Of a stretch of 45,744 nt of DNA, positions 33,992 to 42,479 are shown one piece after another. Positions within the stretch are counted from its first letter, which is position 1. The number at the start of each line of letters is the position of its first letter. The notes beneath the pieces were generated by a model. That model did not search any database. It was not told where the DNA came from and worked only from the letters and a program-made list of their open reading frames with translations. Source of the stretch: Oscillospiraceae bacterium (GTDB taxonomy: Bacteria > Bacillota > Clostridia > Oscillospirales > Ruminococcaceae); contig JAFRAJ010000057.1 in the NCBI GenBank assembly GCA_017405465.1, positions 1 through 45,744 of the forward strand, read 5' to 3'. Position numbers and translations under genes: made by a program.

Positions 33992-34020
33992 TTGAATAAT
34001 CGGGACACCGCTAATATAAT
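33992..34020 (+). promoter_or_regulatory. strong promoter of the SRP RNA
   Basis: TTGAAT (33992-33997) and TATAAT (34015-34020) with a 17-bp spacer. The start point should fall at about 34027. Confidence 0.85.
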
Positions 34021-34026
34021 ATGTAA

Positions 34027-34168
34027 TAAGCTTTCCGGACGGCGGAAAGATGGGCAGAGCCTGCGCGATGCGAACCTGCGAACCAGGTCAGGGCGGGAAC
34101 GCAGCAGCCTTAAGCTTGCGTCGCGTGCGACGCAGTCAACTTTGCCTGTCTTTCTTCCGTCCGGTTTT
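34027..34168 (+). ncRNA. ffs: signal recognition particle RNA, small type
   Basis: The conserved apical part of helix 8 is present: CAGGTCAGG, GCG-GGAA-CGC, AGCAGCC (34084-34109), with the GGAA tetraloop and the asymmetric internal loops that bind Ffh. Outer arms pair over long stretches (CCGGACGG at 34035-34042 with CCGTCCGG at 34157-34164; GAAAGA with TCTTTC). The total of about 140 bases leaves no room for an Alu domain, so this is the short 4.5S-like form rather than the long Bacillus/Clostridium 6S-like form. The position just before dnaX is classic. The 3' T-run may act as terminator. Confidence 0.92.
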
Positions 34169-34187
34169 GGCAGGAGTTCTAGTCTGA

Positions 34188-35855
34188 ATGAAACTGGCGC
34201 TTTACAGAAAATACCGTCCTACAAAGTTCAGCGACGTCGTAGGTCAGGAGGACATAATAGCTGCCCTCCGCAACCAGGTCGCCGCGGGACGCACGGGACA
34301 TGCCTACCTGTTTACCGGAGTAAGGGGAACGGGCAAGACTACTCTTGCCAGAATGCTGGCAAAGGCAGTAAACTGTCCCAATACTAAGGACGGTGAGCCC
34401 TGCGGTGAGTGCGAGATCTGCAGGGGAATAGACAACGGTTCCATACTGGATGTCACCGAGATAGACGCCGCTTCCAACAACAGGGTGGATGACGTCAGGG
34501 ATCTCCTCGACGAGACTTCCTACACGCCTGCGGTCTGCAGGATGAGAGTCTATATAGTGGACGAGGTCCACATGCTGACGATGCAGGCCTTCAACGCGCT
34601 GCTGAAGACTCTTGAGGAGCCTCCGCAGCACGTCATGTTCATACTGGCGACCACTGAGGTCCAGAAGGTGCCGGCGACCATCCTTTCCAGATGTCAGAGA
34701 TTCGATTTCAAGCGCATACCTGAAGATCTCATAGCCGAAAGAGTGAAGTATGTCGCCTCTCAGGAGGACATCAATATCACGGACGAGGCTGCAGCACTCA
34801 TAGCGAGACTCGCAGACGGAGCGCTGAGGGACGCGCTGTCTCTGCTCGATACATGCGCTTCTCTGGATCCGAATGTAGACGAGGACGTGGTCAAGAGACT
34901 GGCAGGGGTCACAGACAGGGAATATCTGTTCGACCTCAGCAGAAAGATAAAGGACAGAGACATCACCGGCTCTCTGGAGACCGTCTCGGGACTCTATATG
35001 AATTCCATGGATCCCGTGAGACTGCTGCCGGAGCTGATAAGACATTACAGGAATCTGCTTATGGTGAGGGTAGGAGGGATAACCCTCAGGGACTGCTCCG
35101 ATTCCATGCAGAAGAGATACGAAGAAGAGAGCAGCAACTATACAGAGAGCGAACTGCTCGACTGTCTGGATGTGCTCAGTGCCGCATCTGACAAGATGTC
35201 GGCGTCCATAGACAGGGAAGTCACCCTGGAGCTTGCAGTCATCACTCTCGCCGGAGGAAGAGCGGGAGGAAAGAGACAGAGCCCCGCTGAAGCGGCTGCC
35301 GCCAAGATGACTCCGTCAGCTGCTCCCGCGGCGAAACCTGCGGTGAGGGAAGAAAGACCTGTTCAGAAGAAAGAGGAGAAGGCGGAAGAACCCGAAGAGA
35401 AAATGATCCCGGAAGATGTTTCCGAGCAGCTCCCGCCTCCGGAAGAAGAAGCTCCTCCCGCAGCATACGAGACGGTGCCGGAAGAGCCGACGCCCCAGAT
35501 GCAGAAGGTCTCTTCCGGAAGTTCAGAAGGGCTTCTGGACGGATGGGACGACTGCGTACAGGTCATAAAGGACAGGAACAGGACTCTCGGGGCCTTGCTC
35601 AAATCGTCAAGAGCCCATGTCACTGCGACCCACCTTCTCATAGAAGCCAATCCGATGGCCATCAAGTTCATCAGGGACAATGAGGACAGCAGATCGGTGA
35701 TCAAGGAGGCAGTAGCCTCAGTCACCGGGGTCAGGCTTCCCGTCGGACCCTGGAAGGAAGATACACAGAAGAAAAAAACAGATGAGGACGACGGACTCGA
35801 GGAGTTCCTGAGAATGGCGGAAGAGGCCGGCGTCGAAGTCGAGAGGAGATCATAA
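34188..35855 (+). CDS. dnaX: DNA polymerase III gamma/tau subunit
   Basis: The 555-residue clamp-loader ATPase has Walker A G44-V-R-G-T-G-K-T51, a zinc module with C63, C72, C75 and C78, Walker B D125-E-V-H and the L-S-R-C sensor motif. The C-terminal third has an acidic Pro/Glu-rich linker (about 370-440) followed by a domain that fits polymerase binding in tau. It begins 20 bases after the SRP RNA and leads the dnaX-ybaB-recR operon. Confidence 0.97.
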   Translation: MKLALYRKYRPTKFSDVVGQEDIIAALRNQVAAGRTGHAYLFTGVRGTGKTTLARMLAKAVNCPNTKDGEPCGECEICRGIDNGSILDVTEIDAASNNRVDDVRDLLDETSYTPAVCRMRVYIVDEVHMLTMQAFNALLKTLEEPPQHVMFILATTEVQKVPATILSRCQRFDFKRIPEDLIAERVKYVASQEDINITDEAAALIARLADGALRDALSLLDTCASLDPNVDEDVVKRLAGVTDREYLFDLSRKIKDRDITGSLETVSGLYMNSMDPVRLLPELIRHYRNLLMVRVGGITLRDCSDSMQKRYEEESSNYTESELLDCLDVLSAASDKMSASIDREVTLELAVITLAGGRAGGKRQSPAEAAAAKMTPSAAPAAKPAVREERPVQKKEEKAEEPEEKMIPEDVSEQLPPPEEEAPPAAYETVPEEPTPQMQKVSSGSSEGLLDGWDDCVQVIKDRNRTLGALLKSSRAHVTATHLLIEANPMAIKFIRDNEDSRSVIKEAVASVTGVRLPVGPWKEDTQKKKTDEDDGLEEFLRMAEEAGVEVERRS

Positions 35856-35856
35856 A

Positions 35857-36198
35857 ATGAAAGCCAGAGTACCTGACGGATACGGAAAACAGAGCCGCAA
35901 CCAGATGCTGGAGAAGCTGAACCAGATGCAGGCTGAGATGGAGGCTGCCCAGGCGGAGCTTTCCGAGAAGGAATACACCGCTGCCGCAGGCGGCGGAATG
36001 GTGGAAGCCACAGTCAACGGAGCACACAAGGTCATCTCCGTGAACATCAAGCCGGAAGTAGTGGATCCTGAGGATACAGAGATGCTTGGAGACCTCGTGG
36101 CCGCTGCAGTCAACGCAGCCATAGAAGAGGCTTCCAGAGACTATGAGACCAGGATGGGCGGGATCACCGGAGGACTCGAGATCCCCGGTCTGAGGTAA
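35857..36198 (+). CDS. ybaB: YbaB/EbfC nucleoid-associated protein
   Basis: The 113-residue protein has the long first helix (M-L-E-K-L-N-Q-M-Q-A-E-M-E-A-A-Q) and the beta sheet with V-E-A-T-V-N-G-A-H-K-V of YbaB proteins, which bind DNA as dimers. The conserved position between dnaX and recR supports the call. It starts one base after the dnaX stop codon, so translation is probably coupled. Confidence 0.95.
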   Translation: MKARVPDGYGKQSRNQMLEKLNQMQAEMEAAQAELSEKEYTAAAGGGMVEATVNGAHKVISVNIKPEVVDPEDTEMLGDLVAAAVNAAIEEASRDYETRMGGITGGLEIPGLR

Positions 36199-36202
36199 CA
36201 GC

Positions 36203-36802
36203 ATGGCAGGCACCATACCGACACTTGAGAGACTGATAGACTGTTTCGCTTCTCTTCCGGGAGTAGGAAGAAAATCCGCTTCCAGATTCGCATATTTCCT
36301 GCTGGATATGCCGGAAGACCAGGCGCTGGAGTTTTCGGAAGTCATCGCAGAAGCCAGGAAGAACATACATCAGTGTCCCGTGTGTCACAATCTCACGGAC
36401 AGCGACAAATGTCCGGTCTGCGACGATGAGAAGAGAGACCGCAGCGTGATCTGTGTGGTGGAGAATCCCAGGGACGTGAACTCAATAGAGAGGACTCACG
36501 AATACAACGGACTCTATCATGTGCTCCACGGACTTATCAGTCCTCTGGACGGAGTGGGGCCGGATCAGCTCTATATTAGACAGCTGATCACAAGGCTCTC
36601 TGACGATACGGTCAAGGAAGTCATAATGGCGACGAACCCCACTGTGGAAGGAGAATCCACAGCGGTATACATCTCGAAACTCATAAAGCCGCTTGGCGTC
36701 AAAGTGACGAGGCTTGCGACAGGAGTGCCTGTCGGAGGGAACCTGGAGTACGCTGACGAGATGACGCTCTACAAAGCCCTTCAGGGGAGGAGCGAGATCT
36801 AA
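36203..36802 (+). CDS. recR: recombination protein RecR
   Basis: The 199-residue protein has the helix-hairpin-helix (L-P-G-V-G-R-K-S-A), the zinc finger C58-x2-C61-x8-C70-x2-C73, and a Toprim domain with the ending [12 protein letters not shown] of RecR. RecR works with RecO/RecF to load RecA at gaps. It follows ybaB at 4 bp. Confidence 0.97.
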   Translation: MAGTIPTLERLIDCFASLPGVGRKSASRFAYFLLDMPEDQALEFSEVIAEARKNIHQCPVCHNLTDSDKCPVCDDEKRDRSVICVVENPRDVNSIERTHEYNGLYHVLHGLISPLDGVGPDQLYIRQLITRLSDDTVKEVIMATNPTVEGESTAVYISKLIKPLGVKVTRLATGVPVGGNLEYADEMTLYKALQGRSEI

Positions 36803-36821
36803 AGGAAAGGAGGACGGAAAA

Positions 36822-37292
36822 GTGGCAGACAAGAAGAAGACGGGAAACAGGACTATAGCTGACAACAGAAAAGCGCGCCACGATTATTTCGTCCTCGAGA
36901 GCTATGAAGCAGGCATCGAGCTTGCGGGAACGGAAGTCAAATCCATCCGGGAAGGCGGAGTCAACCTCAAGGACTGCTACTGCAGGGTGGATAACGGCGA
37001 GCTCATGGTATACGGGATGCATATCAGTCCCTATACCAAGGGAAACATTTTCAACAAGGATCCGCTCAGGACCAGAAGGCTCCTGATGCATAAGAAGGAG
37101 ATAATAAAGCTCCATTACAGGATCAAACAGGACGGGCTGACTCTGGTGCCGCTGTCCCTCTATTTCAAGGGGAGCAACGTAAAGGTACAGCTTGGCCTGT
37201 GCAGAGGCAAGAAGAATTACGACAAGCGCGCCGCTGAGGCAGCGCGGGAGATGAACCGCGAAGCCGACAGGGCGATGAAAGTCAGAGGATAG
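36822..37292 (+). CDS. smpB: tmRNA-binding protein SmpB
   Basis: A GTG start (36822) follows AAGGAGG. The 156 residues match SmpB throughout: [22 protein letters not shown], and the basic tail ending near G-K-K-N-Y-D-K-R. SmpB carries tmRNA into stalled ribosomes. The tmRNA gene itself lies only about 550 bp downstream, so the two trans-translation partners are encoded side by side with one cyclophilin gene in between. The stop codon is TAG. Confidence 0.97.
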   Translation: MADKKKTGNRTIADNRKARHDYFVLESYEAGIELAGTEVKSIREGGVNLKDCYCRVDNGELMVYGMHISPYTKGNIFNKDPLRTRRLLMHKKEIIKLHYRIKQDGLTLVPLSLYFKGSNVKVQLGLCRGKKNYDKRAAEAAREMNREADRAMKVRG

Positions 37293-37305
37293 GAGTATAT
37301 ACAAG

Positions 37306-37836
37306 ATGGCATTACCGAAAGTGACCATTACCATGAGATCCGGAGAAGTGATGACAGGAGAACTGTATCCTGAGATCGCTCCACAGACAGTAGCAAACTT
37401 CGTCAGTCTTGCGAACAGCGGATTCTATGACGGACTGATCTTCCACAGGGTCATCCCTGGATTCATGATCCAGGGCGGAGATCCTCAGGGCATCGGCGTC
37501 GGAGGACCCGGTTACTGTATCAAAGGCGAATTTGCAGCCAACGGATTCGCTGGCAATGATCTCAGGCACACGACAGGCGTCCTCTCTATGGCCAGGGCTC
37601 AGCATCCCGATTCAGCGGGAAGCCAGTTCTTCATCATGGTGGATGATGCTCCTCATCTAGACGGAGCTTACGCGGCATTCGGAAAGATCACTGACAATGT
37701 GGAGGCCGCCATCGCGATCTCCCAGGTCAGGAGAAACTACAGCGATAAGCCTCTTGAGCCGCAGGAGATAGATACTATCAGAGTCGATACCTACGGTGTC
37801 GATTACGGCGAGCCGGAGAAACTCAGAGACAGATAA
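37306..37836 (+). CDS. cyclophilin-type peptidyl-prolyl isomerase
   Basis: The 176-residue single-domain cyclophilin has F-H-R-V-I-P-G-F-M-I-Q-G-G-D-P, G-V-L-S-M-A-R, S-A-G-S-Q-F-F-I-M and H-L-D-G-x-Y-A-A-F-G. It lacks a signal peptide and should assist folding in the cytoplasm. It begins 13 bp after smpB. Confidence 0.95.
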   Translation: MALPKVTITMRSGEVMTGELYPEIAPQTVANFVSLANSGFYDGLIFHRVIPGFMIQGGDPQGIGVGGPGYCIKGEFAANGFAGNDLRHTTGVLSMARAQHPDSAGSQFFIMVDDAPHLDGAYAAFGKITDNVEAAIAISQVRRNYSDKPLEPQEIDTIRVDTYGVDYGEPEKLRDR

Positions 37837-37839
37837 CCC

Positions 37840-38185
37840 GGGGGTGCAATGGTTTCGACGGGGATTTCGAAACATGGGCAGCGGGCAGCGGTGAGGAACC
37901 GCTATAAAAGCCTCACAAAAAATAACTGACAACGAACTAGTTGCAGCAGCGGCTTAATGCCGCTCGTCGGGGTCTGTGAGACCGCATAGCTTATCCCGGC
38001 GTAGAATGATGCGGTGAACGTGAGCAGGTCAAAGCTTTGAGACCTGCCATGTAAAGCATGAAGCTACCGGACTCGGAGCGCGTTCGTCCGCGCCGGGAAA
38101 GGGAATCTCAATAGGCGGACTGCGCCCGGAGATACCTGTGCGGACAGATTTTCGGACAGGAGTTCGATTCTCCTCACCTCCACCA
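37840..38185 (+). ncRNA. ssrA: transfer-messenger RNA
   Basis: The 5' end GGGGGTGCAATGGTTTCGAC and the 3' end with a T-arm (GTTCGATTCTCC) and CACCTCC-ACCA form the tRNA-like part; GGGGGTG (37840-37846) pairs with CACCTCC (38175-38181). The tag frame can be read as A-S-Q-K-I-T-D-N-E-L-V-A-A-A-A, ending at TAA 37955-37957; the resume codon is probably GCC 37910 but is not certain. The run of four Ala at the end should be a ClpXP-type degradation signal. Length 346 bases, one piece, not permuted. Confidence 0.95.
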
Positions 38186-38192
38186 TATACCG

Positions 38193-38247
38193 GAAGATCC
38201 GAAACAGCTTGGGAAGGCTGCTCGGATCTTCTGTAGTTTTCCTCTTT
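38193..38247 (+). terminator. terminator of tmRNA
   Basis: GAAGATCCGA (38193-38202) pairs with TCGGATCTTC (38222-38231), with an inner CAGC/GCTG stem, followed by a T-rich tail. Confidence 0.8.
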
Positions 38248-38308
38248 TTTTACTGTCCTCCTGAGGAGGAGCATCTCACCAACAACAGAAACATGGAGGA
38301 TTCTTTAC

Positions 38309-38992
38309 ATGAAAGGAATCGCGTACGGAGTCGGAGTCGGTCCCGGAGACCCTGAACTGATTACCGTCAAAGCCCTCAGACTTATCCGTGAAGCGAAGGT
38401 GATAGCCGTCCCCGGAAGAAAGGCGGAAGAATCGGTCGCCTACAGGATCGCAGATGCCGCTGCAGGAGGACTGGAAGACAAAGAACTTGTCGCAGTATAC
38501 ATGCCTATGGTCAACGATCGTGAAGTCATAGAAGAGGAACACCGGAAAGCGGCAGATAAGCTGGAAGAATATCTGGATATGGGGAAGAACGCAGTATTTT
38601 TAACGGAAGGAGATCCGTCGGTCTACAGTACCTTCGGGTATCTGAGGAAGATACTGGAAGGAGACGGATATACGGTGGAGACGGTGCCTGGAGTGACTTC
38701 TTTCTGCGCTGCCGCTGCGAGACTTGGGATCCCTCTTGCAGAATGGGACGAACCGCTGCATATCCTGCCTGCCGCTCACAGGACTCAAACCCCCATTGAT
38801 CAGCCCGGGACATATGTGCTGATGAAAACAGGCCGTCATATGGCGGAGGTCAGGGAACTGCTGAAAGACAGCGGGAGAGATGCGTCCGCTGTGGAGAACT
38901 GCGGGATGGAGGACGAAAAAGTGTACCGCAGTGCGGATGAGATACCCGATGCTGCCGGTTATTTCTCACTGATAATCGCAAAAGAAAAATGA
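38309..38992 (+). CDS. cobI: precorrin-2/cobalt-factor-2 C20-methyltransferase
   Basis: The 227-residue SAM-dependent tetrapyrrole methylase has the opening Y-G-V-G-V-G-P-G-D-P-E-L-I-T-V-K-A, the middle T-E-G-D-P-S-V-Y-S-T-F and the P-G-V-T-S-F block with the C20-specific (CobI/CbiL) pattern. It adds the C20 methyl group in cobalamin ring synthesis. No other cob/cbi gene lies within this window, so it is either an orphan or part of a scattered pathway. No cobalamin riboswitch was seen ahead of it. Confidence 0.88.
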   Translation: MKGIAYGVGVGPGDPELITVKALRLIREAKVIAVPGRKAEESVAYRIADAAAGGLEDKELVAVYMPMVNDREVIEEEHRKAADKLEEYLDMGKNAVFLTEGDPSVYSTFGYLRKILEGDGYTVETVPGVTSFCAAAARLGIPLAEWDEPLHILPAAHRTQTPIDQPGTYVLMKTGRHMAEVRELLKDSGRDASAVENCGMEDEKVYRSADEIPDAAGYFSLIIAKEK

Positions 38993-39002
38993 CACTTTGA
39001 GA

Positions 39003-39026
39003 CAGGACCGCAAGGTCCTGTTTTTT
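39003..39026 (+). terminator. terminator of cobI
   Basis: CAGGACC-GCAA-GGTCCTG followed by six T. Confidence 0.9.
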
Positions 39027-39109
39027 GGTGCCGTACTGTATAATTGAATAAGAAGAAAAAACGTATTCAGCAGGGAAGAAGAGAGCGCCTGCAGAAAGGA
39101 AGGACGGGA

Positions 39110-39820
39110 ATGTCTGTCAGGATCGATTATCTCGGACACAGCGGATTTTTTGTTGAAACTGACAGAGTCATGCTGCTGTTCGACTATTTCCGCGGCGATC
39201 TCACATTCATAAGCGAGAGAACGGAAGACAAGCGTCTCTTCGTGTTTGCAAGCCATGCGCACAGAGATCATTTCAATCCCGAGATCTTCTCGGTGAGAGA
39301 TCTTCATGAGGATACCGAGTATCTGCTGTCATTCGATATAGAGGGAGATCCTTCCGTACCGCAGGATTTCAGGGTCAGGTATCTTGAAGCAGATATGACG
39401 TATGATATCGAGGGACTGGGAACTGTCTCGACTCTGCGGTCAACAGACGAAGGTGTCGCGTTCCTGGTCATGACAGGTGAAAAGAACCTGTACCATGCCG
39501 GAGACCTTCACTGGTGGGACTGGCCGGGAGAGGATCAGGAGTGGCTGGACGAACAGGCGACAGTGTTCCGCCGAGAGATCGGAAAGCTGGAAGGGACACC
39601 GATAGATGTTGCCTTCGCAGTTTTGGATGATCGTCTGGAAGACAACTATGCGAAGGGAATGCAGCTGTTCCTCTCGGTATGTCATCCGCGTTACGTCCTG
39701 CCTATGCACTTCTGGAACGACAGGACCGTCATCGAAAGATTCAGAGCCATCCCCGGAGCGCTTCCTGAGGGAACTGTAATGCTGGATACCGCATCAGAAA
39801 CAAACTGGGAAATCGATTAA
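39110..39820 (+). CDS. MBL-fold metallo-hydrolase
   Basis: From ATG 39110 (GGAAGGACGGG ahead; the earlier in-frame ATG 39044 starts with a Lys-rich non-conserved stretch) the protein has 236 residues. The first motif S-H-A-H-R-D-H-F and H-A-G-D-L-H-W-W-D mark a two-metal beta-lactamase-fold hydrolase of the short UlaG/YcbL-like sort. A late P-M-H-F gives the last His. Substrate unknown. It lies 12 bp before the VOC gene. Confidence 0.85.
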   Translation: MSVRIDYLGHSGFFVETDRVMLLFDYFRGDLTFISERTEDKRLFVFASHAHRDHFNPEIFSVRDLHEDTEYLLSFDIEGDPSVPQDFRVRYLEADMTYDIEGLGTVSTLRSTDEGVAFLVMTGEKNLYHAGDLHWWDWPGEDQEWLDEQATVFRREIGKLEGTPIDVAFAVLDDRLEDNYAKGMQLFLSVCHPRYVLPMHFWNDRTVIERFRAIPGALPEGTVMLDTASETNWEID

Positions 39821-39832
39821 GGAGAAAAGACA

Positions 39833-40201
39833 ATGCAATTCAAAATGATCCACGAGAACTACAATGTAGCCGATCTCGACAAGTCACTGGAATTCTATAA
39901 GAAGGCGCTTGGGCTGACTGAAAAGCGCCGCAATGTCGCGAAAGACGGTTCCTTTATCATCGTATTCGTAGGAAACGAGAACAGCGAGTTCGAACTGGAA
40001 CTCACCTGGCTTAAAGACCACCCGCAGAAATACGATATCGGAGAAGAGGAATTTCATCTGGCGTTCCGTGTAGACGACTTCGAAGCAGCTCACAAGCTGC
40101 ATGAGGAGATGGGATGCATCTGCTTCGAGAATCCGGCCATGGGAATCTACTTCATCATGGACCCGGACGGATACTGGCTGGAGATCATCCCCACCAGATA
40201 G
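39833..40201 (+). CDS. VOC/glyoxalase I-like protein
   Basis: The 122-residue single VOC module has N-Y-N-V-A-D-L-D-K-S-L-E-F-Y near the start and F-I-M-D-P-D-G-Y-W-L-E-I-I at the end. H7, E56 or E58 and E118 are likely metal ligands. Similar to lactoylglutathione lyase, it may remove methylglyoxal; without the substrate this remains a family-level guess. TAG stop. Confidence 0.87.
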   Translation: MQFKMIHENYNVADLDKSLEFYKKALGLTEKRRNVAKDGSFIIVFVGNENSEFELELTWLKDHPQKYDIGEEEFHLAFRVDDFEAAHKLHEEMGCICFENPAMGIYFIMDPDGYWLEIIPTR

Positions 40202-40264
40202 AAGACGTCTCAAAGCAGTTAAGATGAGCTTGTGAACCTTTCAGGTAGAAAGAGGAGAAATACT

Positions 40265-40792
40265 ATGGAATTCAAACAACTTATAGATGAGCGCCGCAGC
40301 GTAAGGAAATATGAGAGCGGCATAACCCATGAGGATCTGGAGACTATACTCAGAGCAGCTCAGAGAGCTCCGTCATGGGGAAACAGACAGACATCCAAGT
40401 GCTATGCGGTGGAAACTCCGGAAACACTGGAAGAACTTCGCGCAGCAGCTCTTCCGGAAGGCAACCAGAAGAACTCCACCAACGCAGTACTGGTCGTAAC
40501 GACTTTCGTAAAGGATATCGTCGGATTCAGGGACGGCACACCGGCCAACGAGATCGGAAACGGCTGGGGAGCCTACGACCTGGGACTTCATGACGCTTTC
40601 CTGATCCTCGCGGCTAAGGATCTGGGATATGACACTCTGATCATGGGAATGCGCGATTCGGCAGCTATCAGAGAAAAGATCTGCATTCCTGACAATGAGG
40701 AGATCCTCTCAGTTATCGCAATAGGCAAGCGCGCAGAGGAACCCGCGGTGAGACCCAGAAAAGACTTCGAAGAAGTCGTAAGCTTTATCTGA
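40265..40792 (+). CDS. nitroreductase-family flavoprotein
   Basis: ATG 40265 follows AGAGGAG. The 175-residue protein has the FMN-binding R-R-S-V-R-K-Y start, R-A-P-S-W-G-N-R-Q and the D-T-L-I-M-G end pattern (I-G-K-R-A) of small NAD(P)H-dependent nitroreductases. It lies 18 bp ahead of another flavin enzyme gene and may share a transcript with it. Confidence 0.9.
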   Translation: MEFKQLIDERRSVRKYESGITHEDLETILRAAQRAPSWGNRQTSKCYAVETPETLEELRAAALPEGNQKNSTNAVLVVTTFVKDIVGFRDGTPANEIGNGWGAYDLGLHDAFLILAAKDLGYDTLIMGMRDSAAIREKICIPDNEEILSVIAIGKRAEEPAVRPRKDFEEVVSFI

Positions 40793-40810
40793 AAGGCCGG
40801 AGAAAACACC

Positions 40811-41380
40811 ATGAAGAAGATAGCAGTAGTATGGTCCAGCCCGAATACAGACGGACTGACAGCTTCGGCTAAGGATCAGTTCGTGAAGGGCTGTACCGAC
40901 GCAGGAGCTGAGGTGCAGGAGATACATCTGAACCGCAGGAAGATAGAGCATTGCCGCGCATGCGGAAACGGATGGGGTACCTGCAGAAATGAAGGGACCT
41001 GTATAATCAAGGACGATTTCGCAGAGATCTATGACCAGCTCAAGGAAGCTGACGGGATAGTATGGATCAGTGCGGTCTACTGGTCCGATATGACAGAATG
41101 TTTCAAGGCGTTCTTAGACAGGCTCCGCAGATGTGATGCGTTCTGCAACCGTTCTCTCGCAGAGAAGAGGTGCGTGCTCATAGCGTGTGCAGGAGGGACC
41201 GGGAACGGGACGCTGGAATGCCTTACACAGCTGGAGAGAGGCATCAAACACATGGGTATGCGCGCATTCGACCGCATTCCTGTAGTGAGATACAATAGAG
41301 ACTACATGCTCCCGGCGCTCTATGAAGGCGGCAGAACATATATCAGCAGCCTCGAGAACGGTTTCGATATGTTTTATTGA
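40811..41380 (+). CDS. NADPH-dependent FMN reductase, flavodoxin-like
   Basis: The 189-residue protein starts with W-S-S-P-N-T-D-G-L-T, the phosphate loop of iron-sulfur-flavoprotein/WrbA-like reductases. Cysteines in H-C-R-A-C-G-N-G-W-G-T-C and C-I-I-K-D-D-F recall the ISF family, but the spacing is not the compact CX2CX2CX4-7C cluster, so an Fe-S cluster is uncertain. I-W-I-S-A-V-Y-W-S-D fits the flavin site. Probably a quinone or FMN reductase. Confidence 0.8.
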   Translation: MKKIAVVWSSPNTDGLTASAKDQFVKGCTDAGAEVQEIHLNRRKIEHCRACGNGWGTCRNEGTCIIKDDFAEIYDQLKEADGIVWISAVYWSDMTECFKAFLDRLRRCDAFCNRSLAEKRCVLIACAGGTGNGTLECLTQLERGIKHMGMRAFDRIPVVRYNRDYMLPALYEGGRTYISSLENGFDMFY

Positions 41381-41406
41381 GGATAAAGAGATCTTATAGA
41401 CAGTTA

Positions 41407-41437
41407 GGACCGGACCTGCACAGGTCCGGTCCCTTTC
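41407..41437 (+). terminator. terminator of the flavin reductase gene
   Basis: GGACCGGACCTG (41407-41418) and its exact complement (41421-41432) form a very tight 12-bp stem with a 2-base spacer, followed by a short CTTT tail. Confidence 0.75.
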
Positions 41438-41481
41438 ACAATCAGTTATAATGGAAGAAAATAGATAAGAGGGAAAAGACT

Positions 41482-42150
41482 ATGAAGATACTATTCATCG
41501 GAAACAGCCATACATTCATGAACGATATGCCGAGCCTTGTCAGGGATATGGTGACAGAAGTGACAGGAGAGAGATGTGAGACCGTCATGCTGGCATACGG
41601 CGGAAGGTCGCTCAAATGGCACATGAGTGAGGAGAGATTCGCTGTAAGGTATAACATCCTCCATGGCGGATTCGACTACTGCGTGATGCAGGAAGTCGCT
41701 CATCCCATGACGGACGAACAGGAGACATACGAGAATGTCAGGAAGATCGTATCTCTTTGCAGAAAAGCAGGGACAGTTCCCGTTGTCTTTGAGACATGGT
41801 GCGAGAAAGCGATGCCTGAGCATCAGGCTGAGATGAACAGAAGATACCATCTTATCACGGAAGAGACCGGAGCGTTGCTGGCACCTATAGGAGAAGCCTG
41901 GGAGAAAGCGAGAGAACTGACGGACCTTGATCTCTATTGGAGAGACGGTGAACACGCATCTCCTGCAGGGGACTATCTCACAGCGCTGGTCATCACTAAG
42001 ACTGTTACCGGGAAGATGCCGAAAAGTGATTTCCGCAAGGCATACGACTTCTCGAGCCCGATGGGATTCTTCCAGCTGAAGGAAGACGTAGCCGAGGAGA
42101 TCATTGAGCTGCCGCAGGAAGCGGTGGACGTGTTCCGCAGCGTAATATAA
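41482..42150 (+). CDS. SGNH/GDSL-type hydrolase
   Basis: A perfect TATAAT (41447-41452) lies ahead. The 222-residue protein shows block I as I-G-N-S-H-T-F with the catalytic Ser, a Gly in Y-G-G-R-S, and the late D-G-E-H-A-S with Asp and His of the catalytic set. No signal peptide is present. It should be an intracellular esterase or deacetylase. The TfoX-like gene follows at 11 bp. Confidence 0.8.
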   Translation: MKILFIGNSHTFMNDMPSLVRDMVTEVTGERCETVMLAYGGRSLKWHMSEERFAVRYNILHGGFDYCVMQEVAHPMTDEQETYENVRKIVSLCRKAGTVPVVFETWCEKAMPEHQAEMNRRYHLITEETGALLAPIGEAWEKARELTDLDLYWRDGEHASPAGDYLTALVITKTVTGKMPKSDFRKAYDFSSPMGFFQLKEDVAEEIIELPQEAVDVFRSVI

Positions 42151-42161
42151 GGAGCCTTCGT

Positions 42162-42479
42162 ATGGCATCAAGCAGAGGATACCTTGAATATGTTTTGGAA
42201 CAGCTGTCCGGACTGGACGGTATCTCCTGGCGAGCAATGATGGGAGAGTATGTCATTTATTACAAGGGAAGGATACCCGGAGGGATATACGACGACAGAT
42301 TCCTGGTAAAAAAGACCCCTTCCGCGCTGGCTATGATGCCTGATGCGGTGACTGAGATCCCATATGAAGGCGGCAGCGGGATGCTGCTCGTGGAAGAGAT
42401 CGACGACCGGCATTTTCTTGAGGAACTGTTCAACGCGATGTACGACGAACTGCCGGAACCTAAAAGGAGAACGAAATGA
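42162..42479 (+). CDS. TfoX N-terminal-domain protein
   Basis: The 105 residues form one TfoX-N domain (R-A-M-M-G-E-Y-V-I-Y-Y-K-G, F-L-V-K-K-T, P-Y-E-G-G). In Gammaproteobacteria TfoX/Sxy controls competence; single-domain forms in Bacillota have no known role. Its stop overlaps the start of the next gene by 4 bases (ATGA), which suggests coupled translation. Confidence 0.88.
   Translation: MASSRGYLEYVLEQLSGLDGISWRAMMGEYVIYYKGRIPGGIYDDRFLVKKTPSALAMMPDAVTEIPYEGGSGMLLVEEIDDRHFLEELFNAMYDELPEPKRRTK

Noticed and set aside
33938..34387. 149-codon plus-strand frame across the SRP RNA
   Set aside because: It runs through the SRP RNA promoter, the RNA and the start of dnaX; the RNA structure explains the sequence.
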